From positions 1 through 64,000 of the forward strand of contig JADKHS010000010.1 in the NCBI GenBank assembly GCA_016721605.1: a stretch of DNA of 64,000 nucleotides, written 5' to 3'. The first letter of the stretch is position 1. Each line of letters begins with the position of its first letter. The position numbers and the translations under genes are program-made. The notes under the pieces were generated by a model, which was not told the origin of the DNA, did not search any database, and worked only from the letters and a program-made list of their open reading frames with translations. This document shows positions 38,244-48,042 of the stretch, piece after piece. The stretch is from Nitrosomonadales bacterium (lineage in GTDB: Bacteria > Pseudomonadota > Gammaproteobacteria > Burkholderiales > Gallionellaceae).

Positions 38244-39338
38244 AGAATGCAGCGCAACCCACGCCTGACCCAATGAAATCGCACTGTCGTTGGGTTGCAT
38301 CTGCTGCGCAGTTAACACTTGCAGCCCATGCTGAGCAAGCTTGTCAGACAGTGCGCACAACAAGATGTCATTATAAAAGCAGCCGCCGCCCAACGCGACA
38401 TAGGCAATGTTGTGCTCGCTGGCGGCACGCTCTACCCACTCGGCCAGACCTGCGGCAAGTGTGGCGTGGAACAATGCCGCGCCGTAAGAAGCGTCGCGGC
38501 AATCGCTCAGCACGGCAAGTAAAGAGGAAAAATTTAGCACACGATTATCAGTGATCCAATAACCTTCAGCCATCGGTGCAATCTGGCCATAATTCTCCGC
38601 CAAATTCTGCAACAGCATCGCGGCTTGTGCTTCAAATGTTTGAATCTCGCACACGCCCAGCAATCCTGCGGCGGCATCGAACAACCGTCCCATACTGGAG
38701 GTGTCCGGGCAGTTTAAGTCGCGTTGCAACATGGTTGCCACTGTATTCGCCCCCGGCTGATTGGGGAAACGCTGCGCAATCTCGCCGCCCCGCCCCAAAT
38801 GGAACAACACCGCCGCCGCCATGCGCCACGGCTCACGCGCGGCACGGTCACCGCCCGGCATGACGAGTGGAGCCAAATGCCCCAGGCGCTGAAAATCCGC
38901 TCCCGCCACGCGCAACAGTTCGCCGCCCCACGGCGTGTTATCAGTGCCCAGCCCCACGCCATCCAGAGCCAATCCCAGCACGGGCTGAATGACACCATAT
39001 TCAGCACAAAGGGCGGCGATGTGCGCATGGTGATGTTGCACCGCCACTATCGGTAATCCGCGCTGAGCGGCGTAGGATTGCGCAAATTGTGTACTGTAAA
39101 AATCAGGGTGCAGATCGTGCGCCACCACTTCCGGTTGCACATCAAGGTCTGAACACAAATCCGTTACGCTTTGCTCCAGCATCAGCCTCGCTTCGGCACT
39201 ATCCAGATCGCCAATAAGCTGCGAGACATAAGCCTGGTTGCCGCGAGTAACGCAGACAGTATTTTTCAGCCACGCACCACAGGTCAATACCGGTGGGCCG
39301 GAAACTGGCAGGATAATGGGTTTATTCAAGCAGGACAT
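38226..39338 (-). CDS. hypF: Carbamoyltransferase HypF, short Kae1-like form
   Basis: 370 residues from the ATG at 39338 (MSCLNKPIILP), overlapping hypB by 17 bases. It contains only the Kae1/YgjD-like carbamoyl-transfer domain: VAVQHHHAHIAALCAEYGV (metal-site His), LGLALDGVGLGTDNTPWGGE, MPGGDRAAREPWRMAAA and VALGGGCFYND. The acylphosphatase, zinc-finger and YrdC-like domains of full-length HypF (about 750 residues) are absent. A similarly short HypF1 is known from Ralstonia eutropha, so this may be a natural form. HypF with HypE makes the cyanide ligands of the NiFe site. It is followed by the 22-bp repeat instead of hypC. Confidence 0.88.
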   Translation of the reverse strand: MSCLNKPIILPVSGPPVLTCGAWLKNTVCVTRGNQAYVSQLIGDLDSAEARLMLEQSVTDLCSDLDVQPEVVAHDLHPDFYSTQFAQSYAAQRGLPIVAVQHHHAHIAALCAEYGVIQPVLGLALDGVGLGTDNTPWGGELLRVAGADFQRLGHLAPLVMPGGDRAAREPWRMAAAVLFHLGRGGEIAQRFPNQPGANTVATMLQRDLNCPDTSSMGRLFDAAAGLLGVCEIQTFEAQAAMLLQNLAENYGQIAPMAEGYWITDNRVLNFSSLLAVLSDCRDASYGAALFHATLAAGLAEWVERAASEHNIAYVALGGGCFYNDILLCALSDKLAQHGLQVLTAQQMQPNDSAISLGQAWVALHSIKRGI

Positions 39339-40234
39339 TCGATTCTGCGGAGCACTGTACAGCGGCGACTGCATTACGGCTGCCCATTGCTATCCAGTCC
39401 AGCCATTCCGTCCTTCCCTCGCCACTGCTGGCGGACATGCGGATCACTTTCAATTTGGGGTTAATGCGGCGCGCATAATCAACTGCGAGCTCAGCATCAA
39501 ATTCCAGATACGGCAACAGATCGCATTTGTTCAGCAACATCAAATCGGCGGCGCGGAACATGTCGGGATATTTGAGCGGCTTGTCTTCGCCTTCGGTCAC
39601 CGAAAGGATCACGACCTTGTGCGCCTCGCCCAGATCAAAGCTGGCCGGACAAACCAGATTGCCGACGTTCTCTATCAGCAGCAGACTGTCGTCCTGCAAG
39701 TGCAGTTGTTGCATGGCCTGACCGACCATGTACGCATCCAGATGGCAGCCCTTGCCAGTGTTAATTTGCACGGCTGGTGCACCGGCGGCGCGGATACGTG
39801 CTGCATCGTTGTCGGTTTGCTGGTCGCCTTCGATCACCGCAATTGGCAGCGTGCCATGCAGGGCTGCGATGGTTTTTACCAGCAAGGTGGTTTTGCCTGA
39901 ACCGGGACTGGAGACCAGATTGAGCGCAAAAATGCCGTGTGTCGAAAAACAGTCACGGTTCTCGGCGGCGTAATCATTATTTTTGGCGAGGATGTCGCGC
40001 TCGATCTTGACCATTCTGGATTGGCTGATGCCCGGCGCATGCGTGCCTGCCGCGCCTGCGCCAAAGTCCAGCACTCCATTTCAACACACCGTGTTGATGA
40101 GTGTGAGGATGCACAAGCGCTGCACCCTCCTCATGCACCCGATAGCGCATAACCTCACCTGGTTTGCGCGGTTGTTTAAGCGCATGGCCTGCGATGAGCG
40201 TCTGACCGATTCCACATCCGCACGTTGTACACAT
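39322..40234 (-). CDS. hypB: Hydrogenase nickel-incorporation GTPase HypB, one frameshift
   Basis: The start at 40234 reads MCTTCGCGIG, the high-affinity Ni motif, then a His-containing region (HEEGAALVHPHTHQHG). A one-base break near 40075 moves the frame to LDFGAGAAGTHAPGI and on to the GTPase domain: Walker A LVSSPGSGKTTLL, VIEGDQQTDNDAARI, NVGNLVCPASFDLGE and NKCDLLPYLEFD. Total about 303 residues. It delivers nickel together with HypA. The frame break lies in the low-conservation linker, and a read error is likely. It overlaps hypF by 17 bases. Confidence 0.88.
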
Positions 40235-40249
40235 ATCTAAACCTTTCAA

Positions 40250-40348
40250 GGGCCTCAAAAAACAGATCGTCGGTCTCAAATGTTCTTCTCTGCGTCACAT
40301 TTTTTTCGCGCCTAGTCTTGTTTAGAACTCTGAATTTTTAGAAGGCCC
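40250..40348. mobile_element. MITE-like element, 99 bp, flanked by TCAA, between hypB and hypA
   Basis: Ends GGGCCTCAAAAAACAG and TGAATTTTTAGAAGGCCC. TCAA direct repeats at 40246-40249 and 40349-40352 indicate a 4-bp target duplication. The inverse of its core contains GTTCTAAACAAGACTAGGCG, shared with 37383 and 54740. It separates two genes that are normally adjacent. Confidence 0.72.
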
Positions 40349-40361
40349 TCAAAAAATCGTT

Positions 40362-40703
40362 CTATTCAACCTCCAGTTCTTTAACCCGCATCTCGTCGCC
40401 ACCGATTACATGAATCTCATAGCTCCCGCACTTCGGGCAAGCTTCATAAAGCGCAGCAATCGGCATTTCAATCGAGCATTTCGCGCAACGCCCCTGCCCC
40501 GCCGTCTCAGTGATTTCCAAACGCGCCTGATGAGCAATGCTGTCGCGCATCACCACATCGAAGCAAAAGCGCAGAGACTCCTGTTCCACACAAGCCAGTT
40601 GACCGATCTCCAGCCACACCGTCTTGACCCGCGTGTATCCTTGCTTGCGCGCGGTATCCTCAATGATTTGCAGCACGCTTTCGGCCAGCGACATTTCATG
40701 CAT
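40362..40703 (-). CDS. hypA: Hydrogenase nickel-insertion protein HypA
   Basis: 113 residues, the normal length. MHEMSLAESVLQIIEDTARK carries the Ni-binding His2. The zinc site is formed by two CxxC pairs (GRCAKCSIEMPIAA, ACPKCGSYE). It works with HypB to load nickel into HoxH. It follows hoxW across a stretch of doubtful sequence (40704-40827). Confidence 0.93.
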   Translation of the reverse strand: MHEMSLAESVLQIIEDTARKQGYTRVKTVWLEIGQLACVEQESLRFCFDVVMRDSIAHQARLEITETAGQGRCAKCSIEMPIAALYEACPKCGSYEIHVIGGDEMRVKELEVE

Positions 40704-40827
40704 GACTTATTGTTGGGGGGCTGATTTTTTTTGTTGGTTCGGCTGGTGGTCATTGGGGGGGGGGGGGGGTTGGGCACGCCCCCCCCGCAGGGAAAAAAAA
40801 AATAGATGATCCACTTCCATGATCGGT
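40704..40827. other. Doubtful sequence between hoxW and hypA (poly-G/poly-A)
   Basis: It contains a run of fifteen G, then CCCCCCCC and a run of ten A within 70 bases, unlike anything in the well-behaved parts of the window but like the last 800 bases. It is probably a base-calling or assembly artefact at a read join. No gene is called here. Confidence 0.6.
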
Positions 40828-41319
40828 TCACTCAACCGAATCTCCTTTGTTCACCAAGCACCGCCGCCAGCGTTGCAGACTTGCATCCATACATAGCTCA
40901 TGAACCAGCTTTGTTGCCGTATCCAAATTAACAGCAGCTTGTTCGGTCAGTGGATCGCCCAGCGCGAAATCGTAGCCGCGTATGCGCAACAAAAAAGCCG
41001 GTGGTGCATCCTTCCCGTACACTTGTCGATAGGCGTATAACAAGGCTGTCGGGCTCATCGCATGGCTGGTATAGCTGCCATCTTTTTCGGCAAAAATTTC
41101 GGAAAAATCGCAAGGCTCCGCACAGGACATATCGGCATCGATGAACAAAACCCGGTCACAAGCAGCCAGGTCAGTGACGTGCTCGACTTGCAGTTGCATG
41201 TCGTTCTGACACTCGACACCGGCGAGATGCAATTGCGCAATGCGCCCGATCAACTCCGGGCCGAGAGTATCGTCCCCGCGCCCGGGATTACCGTATCCGA
41301 ACAGCAGCAGCTTTACCAT
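40828..41319 (-). CDS. hoxW: Hydrogenase maturation protease HoxW
   Basis: 163 residues. LLFGYGNPGRGDDTLGPELI is the conserved start of the HyaD/HoxW protease family, with the Ni-sensing acidic residue in GRGDD; a second acidic residue is in LFIDADMS. It cleaves the HoxH C-terminus after nickel insertion. It starts 6 bases after hoxH ends. Confidence 0.92.
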   Translation of the reverse strand: MVKLLLFGYGNPGRGDDTLGPELIGRIAQLHLAGVECQNDMQLQVEHVTDLAACDRVLFIDADMSCAEPCDFSEIFAEKDGSYTSHAMSPTALLYAYRQVYGKDAPPAFLLRIRGYDFALGDPLTEQAAVNLDTATKLVHELCMDASLQRWRRCLVNKGDSVE

Positions 41320-41324
41320 ATTGC

Positions 41325-42819
41325 TCAGACCGTTCGTTCGATCGCGCCATTGCTGCCCTTGGTCAGCCGATCAAGCAGTGTACCGTCGGCATCAAGCAAC
41401 TCCACCTGCAACGGCATCTTGCCCAAGGCATGAGTGGCGCAGGACAGACAGGGATCGTAGGCGCGCACCGCGACTTCCAGATGGTTCAGCAAGCCTTCGG
41501 TGATCTCGTGACCTTCAAGGTATTCATTGGCGACCGAGCGCACCGATTCGTTCATCGCCTGATTGTTGCTGGTAGTCGAGACGATCAGGTTGGCCTTAAC
41601 AATCAGCCCCTGCCCATCGATCTGATAATGATGGAACAATGTTCCGCGCGGCGCTTCGATCACGCCGACCCCGACACTGCGCTTTTCGCCCAAATCTGCG
41701 ACCAGATCAGTGCCGGTAATATCTGGATCATGCAGCAACGCCTGAATCGATTCAGCGCAATGCAAAATTTCGATCATGCGCGCCCAGTGGTAGGCCAGCG
41801 TATCTTGCACAAAACCGCCCTGGCCGAATTCCCTGAAGTGCTTGCGCGCAGCTTCCGCCAAAGGTGTTGAAATGAAATCGCAGTTGTTCACGCGCGCCAA
41901 TGGACCAACACGGTACCAGCCTTGCTCCTTGCCCAGCTCGATCAAATACGGGAACTTCATATAGCTCCATGGGCGCACTTCTTCGCGCAGGATGTCCTGA
42001 AAGCCGCGATAGTCGAATTGGTCGAAAATCATCGCACCCGTCGCCGAACGCGCGCGCAATCCACCATGATACAACTCCAACTCCCCGCCTCCACCGACCA
42101 TGCTCAGGAAGTTGCTGCGAATAGTGGCGAAACGGTAATGCTCGGGATGCGAAGTATGAATCTGCTCATTCAGTGCCACCGCATCCTGGCTCCAGCCCAG
42201 TATGTTTTTGATATCGGCCAGCAAGGCATCGCGCTCGACAACGGTGAGCGGCTTGTTCATGCCGCCCGGCACGGTGGCGGTGCCGTGGATGCGCTTGCCG
42301 GTGATCGCCGCGATGATCTGTTGCCCATACTTGCGCAGTTTCACGCCTTTCAACGCGAGATCGGGATATTTTCCAGCACGCCGAAGATGTTGCGCTGCGC
42401 CGGGTCGCTGCCGAAACCGAACAGCAAGTCGGGGAAGACAAATGAAAAATGTAGTGCATGCGATTGCAAGGTCTGACCGAAATGCAGCAGGCGACGCAGT
42501 TTCTCAGCCGTGGGCGTGAGCCGCTCCACGCCGACCAACTGATCCACCGCCTTGGCCGCCGCCAGTTGATGGCTGACGGGGCAGATCCCGCATAACCGCT
42601 GAACGATAAACGGCACTTCCCAGTAAGGCCGCCCCTGAATGAATTTTTCGAAACCCCGAAACTCGACGATGTGAAAACGAGCCTCATGAATATGGTTGTC
42701 TGCGTCGAGCAGTAGCGTGATTTTGCCATGCCCCTCAACACGCGAAATGGGGTCAATGGCAATGCGCCTGAATTGGTCGAAGGAGCAATGTCGGATGGGG
42801 GTTTAGCGTTCTGTTCCAT
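41325..42819 (-). CDS. hoxH: NAD-reducing hydrogenase large subunit HoxH, two frame breaks
   Basis: The start at 42819 reads MEQNAKPPSDIA; the frame breaks near 42783 into FDQFRRIAIDPISRVEGHGK and again near 42358 into DLALKGVKLRKYG, after which 41325-42353 is open. The L1 motif RLCGICPVSHQLA and the L4/L5 motif DPCLSCATHALG supply the four Cys of the NiFe site. About 30 residues follow the last His and are the HoxW-cleaved extension. Reconstructed length is about 490 residues, normal for group 3d. Both breaks are single bases in short repeats, so read errors are likely. Confidence 0.9.
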
Positions 42820-42831
42820 AGCCGGTTATCG

Positions 42832-43368
42832 TTAATCGTAATGCAGAAGGTTCTGGGGAAGTGAGGGCTCCTTGCCTGCTAACAGATCGCCCAATATCTT
42901 GAGAAACTCATCGGCCGACGGCGGACAGCCGGGCAGGTAGTAATCGACGCGAACCACATCATGAATAGGATGTACTTTATCGAGTAACAGCGGCAGCTCC
43001 ACATCATTCGGGATCTGCGGATTTTCCACGCCCGCTCCATTTACATAAGCCTCTTCCAGACATTCGCGTAAATTGAAATGGTTGCGCATTGCGGGCACTC
43101 CGCCATTGATGGCGCAGGCTCCGACCGCGATAAGTATCTTGCAGTTCTCGCGAAATTCGCGCAGCACATGCACATTTTCCACGTTGCATACTCCGCCTTC
43201 GATCAAGCCGATATCGCAAGGTCCGCAATGCTTGATGTCGGTAAACGGCGAGCGATTGAACTCGACATGTTCCAGCAAGGCGACCAGTCGTTCATCCATA
43301 TCAAGAAAGGACATATGGCAGCCGAAGCAACCTGCCAGCGAAGTGGTGGCAATTCTGATTTTACTCAT
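42832..43368 (-). CDS. hoxY: NAD-reducing hydrogenase small subunit HoxY
   Basis: 178 residues. It has the four Cys of the proximal [4Fe-4S] cluster: SLAGCFGCHMSFLD (CxxC near residue 14-17), IAVGACAINGGVPAM and YYLPGCPPSADEF. The length is normal; it lacks the extra clusters of uptake hydrogenases. The ATG overlaps the hoxU stop by 8 bases. It transfers electrons from HoxH to HoxU/HoxF. Confidence 0.94.
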   Translation of the reverse strand: MSKIRIATTSLAGCFGCHMSFLDMDERLVALLEHVEFNRSPFTDIKHCGPCDIGLIEGGVCNVENVHVLREFRENCKILIAVGACAINGGVPAMRNHFNLRECLEEAYVNGAGVENPQIPNDVELPLLLDKVHPIHDVVRVDYYLPGCPPSADEFLKILGDLLAGKEPSLPQNLLHYD

Positions 43369-44122
43369 CGGGTTGCCTCACTTTTGTCAGGATGGTTTTT
43401 TCCAAACCAACCTCGCTGACTTGGTGCAGGTCAAAGGTGCGCTGTCCGATCGGCACTTCATAGCCGTGTTCCTTGATCAGGATCGCACCTACCGGACAAA
43501 TGTGTGCCGCCATGTCACTGGTTTCAAGATCGCTATCCACCAGCTTGCCTCTCACTGAATTCACGACCAGATGCGCATTGATTCCACGTCCTGCAATCGC
43601 GAACACGTCCTTGCCATCCACTTCGCGGCTGGCGCGCACGCACAGCTCGCACAGTATGCAACGGTCTCGATCCAGCATGATGGTCGGATGCGAGGCATCC
43701 ACTTCGCGGCGCTGAAAGAACTGCGGAAAATGCCCGCCCAGCATTCCCAGATGATAGGCCATTGCCTGCAGCGTGCAGTCGCCGCACTTTTCACAGGATG
43801 GGCAGATGTGGTTGCCTTCGATGAACAACATTTGCGTGATGGTCTTGCGCGCCTCGTTCAGCGCCGGCGTATTGTTGCTGATCTGCTGTCCGGCCACGGC
43901 GGGCATGGTGCAGGCCGATGCGCTTCTGCTGGCAATATCGACTACACAAAGCTTGCAACTGCCGTGCGGCGTAAGCCCCTGCCGGTGGCACAAATGCGGT
44001 ATGTAGACACCGGCTGCCAGTGCCGCATCCATGATGGTCTGCCCAGCCAAAAACGGGATCTCCTGCCCGTCAATCGTGATGGTATTTTGAGTGATGGGGT
44101 TTTGTTTTGTGTCCGCGCTCAT
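43361..44122 (-). CDS. hoxU: NAD-reducing hydrogenase diaphorase subunit HoxU
   Basis: 253 residues from the ATG at 44122 (MSADTKQNPITQ); upstream codons in this frame are antisense-free but belong to hoxF in another frame. N-terminal [2Fe-2S] ferredoxin-like domain (PHLCHRQGLTPHGSCKLC), NuoG-like cluster region (HICPSCEKCGDCTLQ) and CILCELCVRAS with a further Cys group near HICPVGAIL. It wires HoxF to HoxY. The gene starts 11 bases after hoxF stops. Confidence 0.93.
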   Translation of the reverse strand: MSADTKQNPITQNTITIDGQEIPFLAGQTIMDAALAAGVYIPHLCHRQGLTPHGSCKLCVVDIASRSASACTMPAVAGQQISNNTPALNEARKTITQMLFIEGNHICPSCEKCGDCTLQAMAYHLGMLGGHFPQFFQRREVDASHPTIMLDRDRCILCELCVRASREVDGKDVFAIAGRGINAHLVVNSVRGKLVDSDLETSDMAAHICPVGAILIKEHGYEVPIGQRTFDLHQVSEVGLEKTILTKVRQPDE

Positions 44123-44132
44123 GTTGCCACTC

Positions 44133-45944
44133 TCATTCAATGTGGGCTGCCGCATCGTCGCGATGGCTGATCTGGCGCGCATCCTCAAGTGCTGCATCCA
44201 GATCGAAATGCGGCTCAAAATCGCGCTGCACCAAGCGTTGCTCGAACACCTGCGGGAAACGCTGCAAACCGTCCAAAATAGGATTCGCTGCGGTCTGCCC
44301 CAGCCCGCAATGCGAGCGGAATTTGACCAGCGTGACGAGGCGCTGCATTTCATCCAGATCATATTGCGTGCCGTGACCACCGGCGATTTTATCCAAACCG
44401 TTTTTGAGAAGCACAGTACCGACCCGACACGGGGTGCAAAAACCGCAACTCTCATGGGCGAAAAAGTGCGCAAAATTGACTATGACCGCGAGCAAATCCC
44501 GTGCCTGACTAAAAACCATTAGCGAACCACCCGTGGGCAAATCACCGAAATCAAGCCTGCGATCGAATTCCGCACTGCCTATCAACATCCCGGAAGGTCC
44601 GCCAACTTGTACCGCTTGGGCGTCTTTAGCCCCGCAATCGTTCAGCACCTGCCGGATAGTGACACCGAACGGATATTCATAAATTCCCGGTGCAGCACAG
44701 TCACCGCTGATGCTCAGAATCTTGCTGCCAGCCGACTTCTCGGTACCCACTGCCCTGAACCAGGCACTGCCGCGCAGCACAATATGGGCGGCCGCGATAA
44801 ACGTCTCGACATTGTTGACGACAGTAGGTTGACCAAGATAGCCATGTGTCACCGGGAATGGAGGACGCACCCGCGGAATACCGCGTTTGCCTTCCAGTGA
44901 TTCTATCAGCGCCGATTCCTCGCCGCAGATGTAGGCGCCTGCGCCCACCACGATGCCGATGTCGAAACTGAATCCAGGCTGACCGAGGATGTCGACACCC
45001 AGCAAACCCAGTTCGCGGCGGCGCACCAATACCGATTGCAGATGCGGCAGCAGGTAGCGGTACTCACCGCGCAGATAGAGATAGCCCTGATTTGCCCCGA
45101 CCGCAAAGGCACACACAGCCATGCCCTCGAACAAACTATCTGCATAGCTGTGCAATAACACGCGGTCCTTGAAGGTGCCGGGTTCGCCTTCATCGGCATT
45201 GCATACAACGTAGTGCGCGGCACCCTGCGCTTCGCGGCAGAACTGCCACTTCATGCCGGTACTGAACCCCGCACCACCCCGGCCGCGCAAACCCGACTGG
45301 ATGATTGCGCTCAACGTGTCGGCAGCGCCAAGCGCGAGCATCGCGCGCAAACCCGTACCCGCTGTAAGATCATCTTTGAGCAACAAGCCGCTGACACGAA
45401 TATTGTCGTCGACCTGGAACCACCCGGCTGGCCAATCCTCCAGCAGCGTCTCTGCCTCAACCAAAGCGGCGATGCGGGCTATCATGGCGGCATCCAAACT
45501 GACGATCGGCATGCCGTTAACCAGCAATGCCGCGCCATGGTCGCACATGCCGATGCAGGAAGTCTGGCCCATGCTGACCAGCCCATCGCCGCGCGTATTG
45601 CCGGCAACAATGCCGAGCTGCTGGCCGAGCAGAGCCATCAGATCCACGCCCCCGGCCAAATAGCCGCAACTGGTGCAGTTGCTGAACAGAATATCGTATC
45701 GTCCGCGTGGAATTTTGTGAAAGAAGGAATAAAACTCGACCACCGCATCCACTTGGCTGGTCGGCAGGTCAAGATGTGCGGCAACTTCGCGAACAGCTTC
45801 ATCGGAAATATGCAAACACTGTTGTTGCAGTGCATACAACACGTGCAACAAGTGCGGTGATTCCTTATAGGCTTTAGCAATAATCGGACGAATCAAACCG
45901 GTCGTACCCGCAGTGTTCGAATCCGCGTCCGAAACATTCTTCAA
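44133..45944 (-). CDS. hoxF: NAD-reducing hydrogenase diaphorase subunit HoxF
   Basis: 603 residues, full length. The N-terminal NuoE-like thioredoxin-fold [2Fe-2S] domain (FSNCTSCGYLAGG, TSCIGMCDHG) is fused to a NuoF-like domain: NADH/FMN site GLRGRGGAGFSTGMKWQF, ADEGEPGTFKDR, and the [4Fe-4S] motif ESCGFCTPCRVG. It oxidises or reduces NAD(H). It is the first gene of hoxFUYHW on the minus strand; 45945-46043 upstream is short and separates it from mscS, which reads the same way. Confidence 0.94.
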   Translation of the reverse strand: MKNVSDADSNTAGTTGLIRPIIAKAYKESPHLLHVLYALQQQCLHISDEAVREVAAHLDLPTSQVDAVVEFYSFFHKIPRGRYDILFSNCTSCGYLAGGVDLMALLGQQLGIVAGNTRGDGLVSMGQTSCIGMCDHGAALLVNGMPIVSLDAAMIARIAALVEAETLLEDWPAGWFQVDDNIRVSGLLLKDDLTAGTGLRAMLALGAADTLSAIIQSGLRGRGGAGFSTGMKWQFCREAQGAAHYVVCNADEGEPGTFKDRVLLHSYADSLFEGMAVCAFAVGANQGYLYLRGEYRYLLPHLQSVLVRRRELGLLGVDILGQPGFSFDIGIVVGAGAYICGEESALIESLEGKRGIPRVRPPFPVTHGYLGQPTVVNNVETFIAAAHIVLRGSAWFRAVGTEKSAGSKILSISGDCAAPGIYEYPFGVTIRQVLNDCGAKDAQAVQVGGPSGMLIGSAEFDRRLDFGDLPTGGSLMVFSQARDLLAVIVNFAHFFAHESCGFCTPCRVGTVLLKNGLDKIAGGHGTQYDLDEMQRLVTLVKFRSHCGLGQTAANPILDGLQRFPQVFEQRLVQRDFEPHFDLDAALEDARQISHRDDAAAHIE

Positions 45945-46043
45945 GATGGCACCCTATTGTTTGCTCTACTGTTATAAAGAATACTTTGTTGGCTGACTCA
46001 ACTCAATAAAATATTTATGGGCTAGCTATTCAACCAACCAATG

Positions 46044-47315
46044 TCAGACGGAGGGTTTCCCGCTAATAATGCGGACATCCCGCTGCGGATAGGGAATTTC
46101 TATGCCTGATGCCTGGAATTTACGCCAAATTTCCATATTGATATCAGAGCGCAGGTTCAGCTGCCCCTCTTCGGGATCGCTAATCCAGACACCCATTTCC
46201 AAATCGATACCGTTGTCACTGAATGACTTGAGATAAACCTTTGTTTCAGGGTCGGCCAGTACCCTGGGTTGATTCTCTGCTGCCTGTTTCATAATTTCCA
46301 TAGCAAGGTGCAAATCGCTCTGGTAGCTGATCTGTATAGTAATGCCGACGCGTATTTGGCGGTTAGTGAAAGAATGATTGATAACCGTAGAGGTGATCAG
46401 AATTTCGTTTGGGATAATTGCTTCGGTGCCGTCATTATTTTCCAATACCACGTAACGGGTGGTTAATTGTGAAACCTTGCCGAAACGGCCATCCACCGTC
46501 AAGACATCGCCCGGATGGATAGAACGGTCCAGCAGGATGATGAATCCGCTCACGTAATTGCTGGCAATTTTCTGCAAACCGAAACCTATGCCTACACCCA
46601 AGGCCCCACCGAATACGGAAAGCACGGTAATGTCGATGCCGGCCAAAGGTAACGCGATCAAAACACCAACTACGACCAGGCAAGCGCGGATCAGCTTGGA
46701 TAACACCACGCGCAAATTCATGTCCAGATTTTCTGTGGCCATTACCTTATGTTCAAAGGTCTTACCGAGCCACATCGCCACAAGCATGGTGACAAAAATT
46801 GAAAGAATGCCACTCAGAACAAGGAGTAATGAAATTCGCTGTTTGCCGACGTGAAAGCCGAAGTGATCCATTGCATCAATGACTTCAGGGAGATACCCCG
46901 TGAGGTATAGGGCGAACCCAACCCAAATTATCATCGCAATGAATTGTTCGGAGCTTTGGAGCCAACTGCTTGACACAAAGACTTGGCGGATGATGTATAC
47001 GACTAGGCGAATCAGCATCAATGCAGACAGGAGGGGCACAACAATATTCAGAATATTGATGGAATGCCAGTTTTTGAGTACGGCTCTTCCGATCAGCACT
47101 ATCAATAATGCCACCAACGGAAAAGCGACCCGGGATATGCCACCTAAACCGATTTTCGACACCCATTCTGATTTAGAAAGTCGACCCAACAACAAGTGGT
47201 TTATTCCCCAGGCAAGTACGAAGCTCAGTGCCAGCAGAGCTATCTGCCAAAGAATTGCGGTTTGCTCCAGATCGGAAAAAAAATCAATGAGCAGATTGTG
47301 GGTAGAACTGGACAT
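46044..47315 (-). CDS. MscS-family mechanosensitive ion channel
   Basis: 423 residues. Five or more N-terminal membrane helices, then the pore helix and beta domain: LSVFGGALGVGIGFGLQKIA (Gly/Ala-packed TM3) followed by NYVSGFIILLDRSIHPGDVL and NNDGTEAIIPNEILITSTV. It is larger than E. coli MscS (286) and closer to YbdG/YnaI-like members. It releases osmolytes when the membrane is stretched. The start is at 47315; the gene stands alone upstream of hoxF. Confidence 0.9.
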   Translation of the reverse strand: MSSSTHNLLIDFFSDLEQTAILWQIALLALSFVLAWGINHLLLGRLSKSEWVSKIGLGGISRVAFPLVALLIVLIGRAVLKNWHSINILNIVVPLLSALMLIRLVVYIIRQVFVSSSWLQSSEQFIAMIIWVGFALYLTGYLPEVIDAMDHFGFHVGKQRISLLLVLSGILSIFVTMLVAMWLGKTFEHKVMATENLDMNLRVVLSKLIRACLVVVGVLIALPLAGIDITVLSVFGGALGVGIGFGLQKIASNYVSGFIILLDRSIHPGDVLTVDGRFGKVSQLTTRYVVLENNDGTEAIIPNEILITSTVINHSFTNRQIRVGITIQISYQSDLHLAMEIMKQAAENQPRVLADPETKVYLKSFSDNGIDLEMGVWISDPEEGQLNLRSDINMEIWRKFQASGIEIPYPQRDVRIISGKPSV

Positions 47316-47649
47316 GTGCCGAATTCAGTATCAGGTAAACGGCTTGAATTTTAGCATGTGCAGGGTGATGAAATTAAACAACATAAATCGGAAAGTGTCT
47401 TATGTGGCTGGTAGTTACGCGCCAGAATCAGCCAGGGAAGTGCGCGTAGCAGACGTTATTGGTATCTTTGATAATTATTGATTCGGCCAGATTATGTTTG
47501 AAATCTGTTCGCCTTGAGCCAGCCAGCGGAAATGATCTCCCCGTATAATAATAAACACCTTCCATTTTGTCGGTGTGCGTGTGGCAGTATTGGGGGATGC
47601 GAAATTTACCGTGATATGAATTCATTAATTAAATTTTAAAAAAATAATT
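47316..47649. other. Intergenic region between mscS and the HNH gene
   Basis: No gene is seen. Bases 47487-47524 (GCCAGATTATGT... to ...AGCCAGCC) resemble 6376-6413 at about 79 percent, another small dispersed repeat. The region must hold the divergent promoters of the two flanking genes. Confidence 0.4.
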
Positions 47650-48003
47650 ATGACTATAAAAAATAGTAAGTTAGACAAACTTGTGCTGGATGCACGCCAA
47701 AACGCAGAAAAGCGCGCGCTGGGATATCGGGAGCAAGCACTTAAGATGTATCCGTGGGTTTGCGGTCGCTGTGCCCGTACCTTCACCCGTGAAAATCTTC
47801 AGTTATTAGAAGTCCATCACAAAAACAATAACCATGACCATAATCCCCCGGATGGTAGCAACTGGGAGCTTTTGTGTACCTATTGCCACGAAAATGAGCA
47901 CTCCCGGGTTAAAGACTCAGCGGGCCGTTCCGATGGTAAGCCCTCCGAATCCGTGGCCACGTTTAATCCTTTCGCCGACCTTAAAAATATTTTGAAAAAA
48001 TAA
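47650..48003 (+). CDS. HNH nuclease-like protein (YajD family)
   Basis: 117 residues. The zinc/HNH site is visible as CGRCARTFTRENLQLLEVHH, then NNNHDHNPPDGSNWELLCTY and CHENEHSR: two CxxC pairs plus the His-Asn-His core. The N-terminus is basic and helical. YajD-like proteins are stand-alone HNH proteins of unknown role. The ATG at 47650 is preceded by an A/T-rich tract and no strong RBS. Confidence 0.82.
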   Translation: MTIKNSKLDKLVLDARQNAEKRALGYREQALKMYPWVCGRCARTFTRENLQLLEVHHKNNNHDHNPPDGSNWELLCTYCHENEHSRVKDSAGRSDGKPSESVATFNPFADLKNILKK

Positions 48004-48042
48004 TATATGGCATCCCATACGGGGGAGCCATAGCAAAATTTT

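Noticed and set aside
43571..44170. Long plus-strand open frame (199 residues) antisense to hoxU/hoxF
   Set aside because: It lies fully inside conserved hydrogenase genes on the other strand, has shadow-type composition and no RBS.
45213..45860. Plus-strand open frame of 215 residues opposite hoxF
   Set aside because: Antisense shadow of HoxF; no recognisable protein pattern.
45905..45920. GTTCGAATCC, reminiscent of a tRNA T-loop
   Set aside because: It lies in the hoxF coding start and no cloverleaf can be drawn around it.
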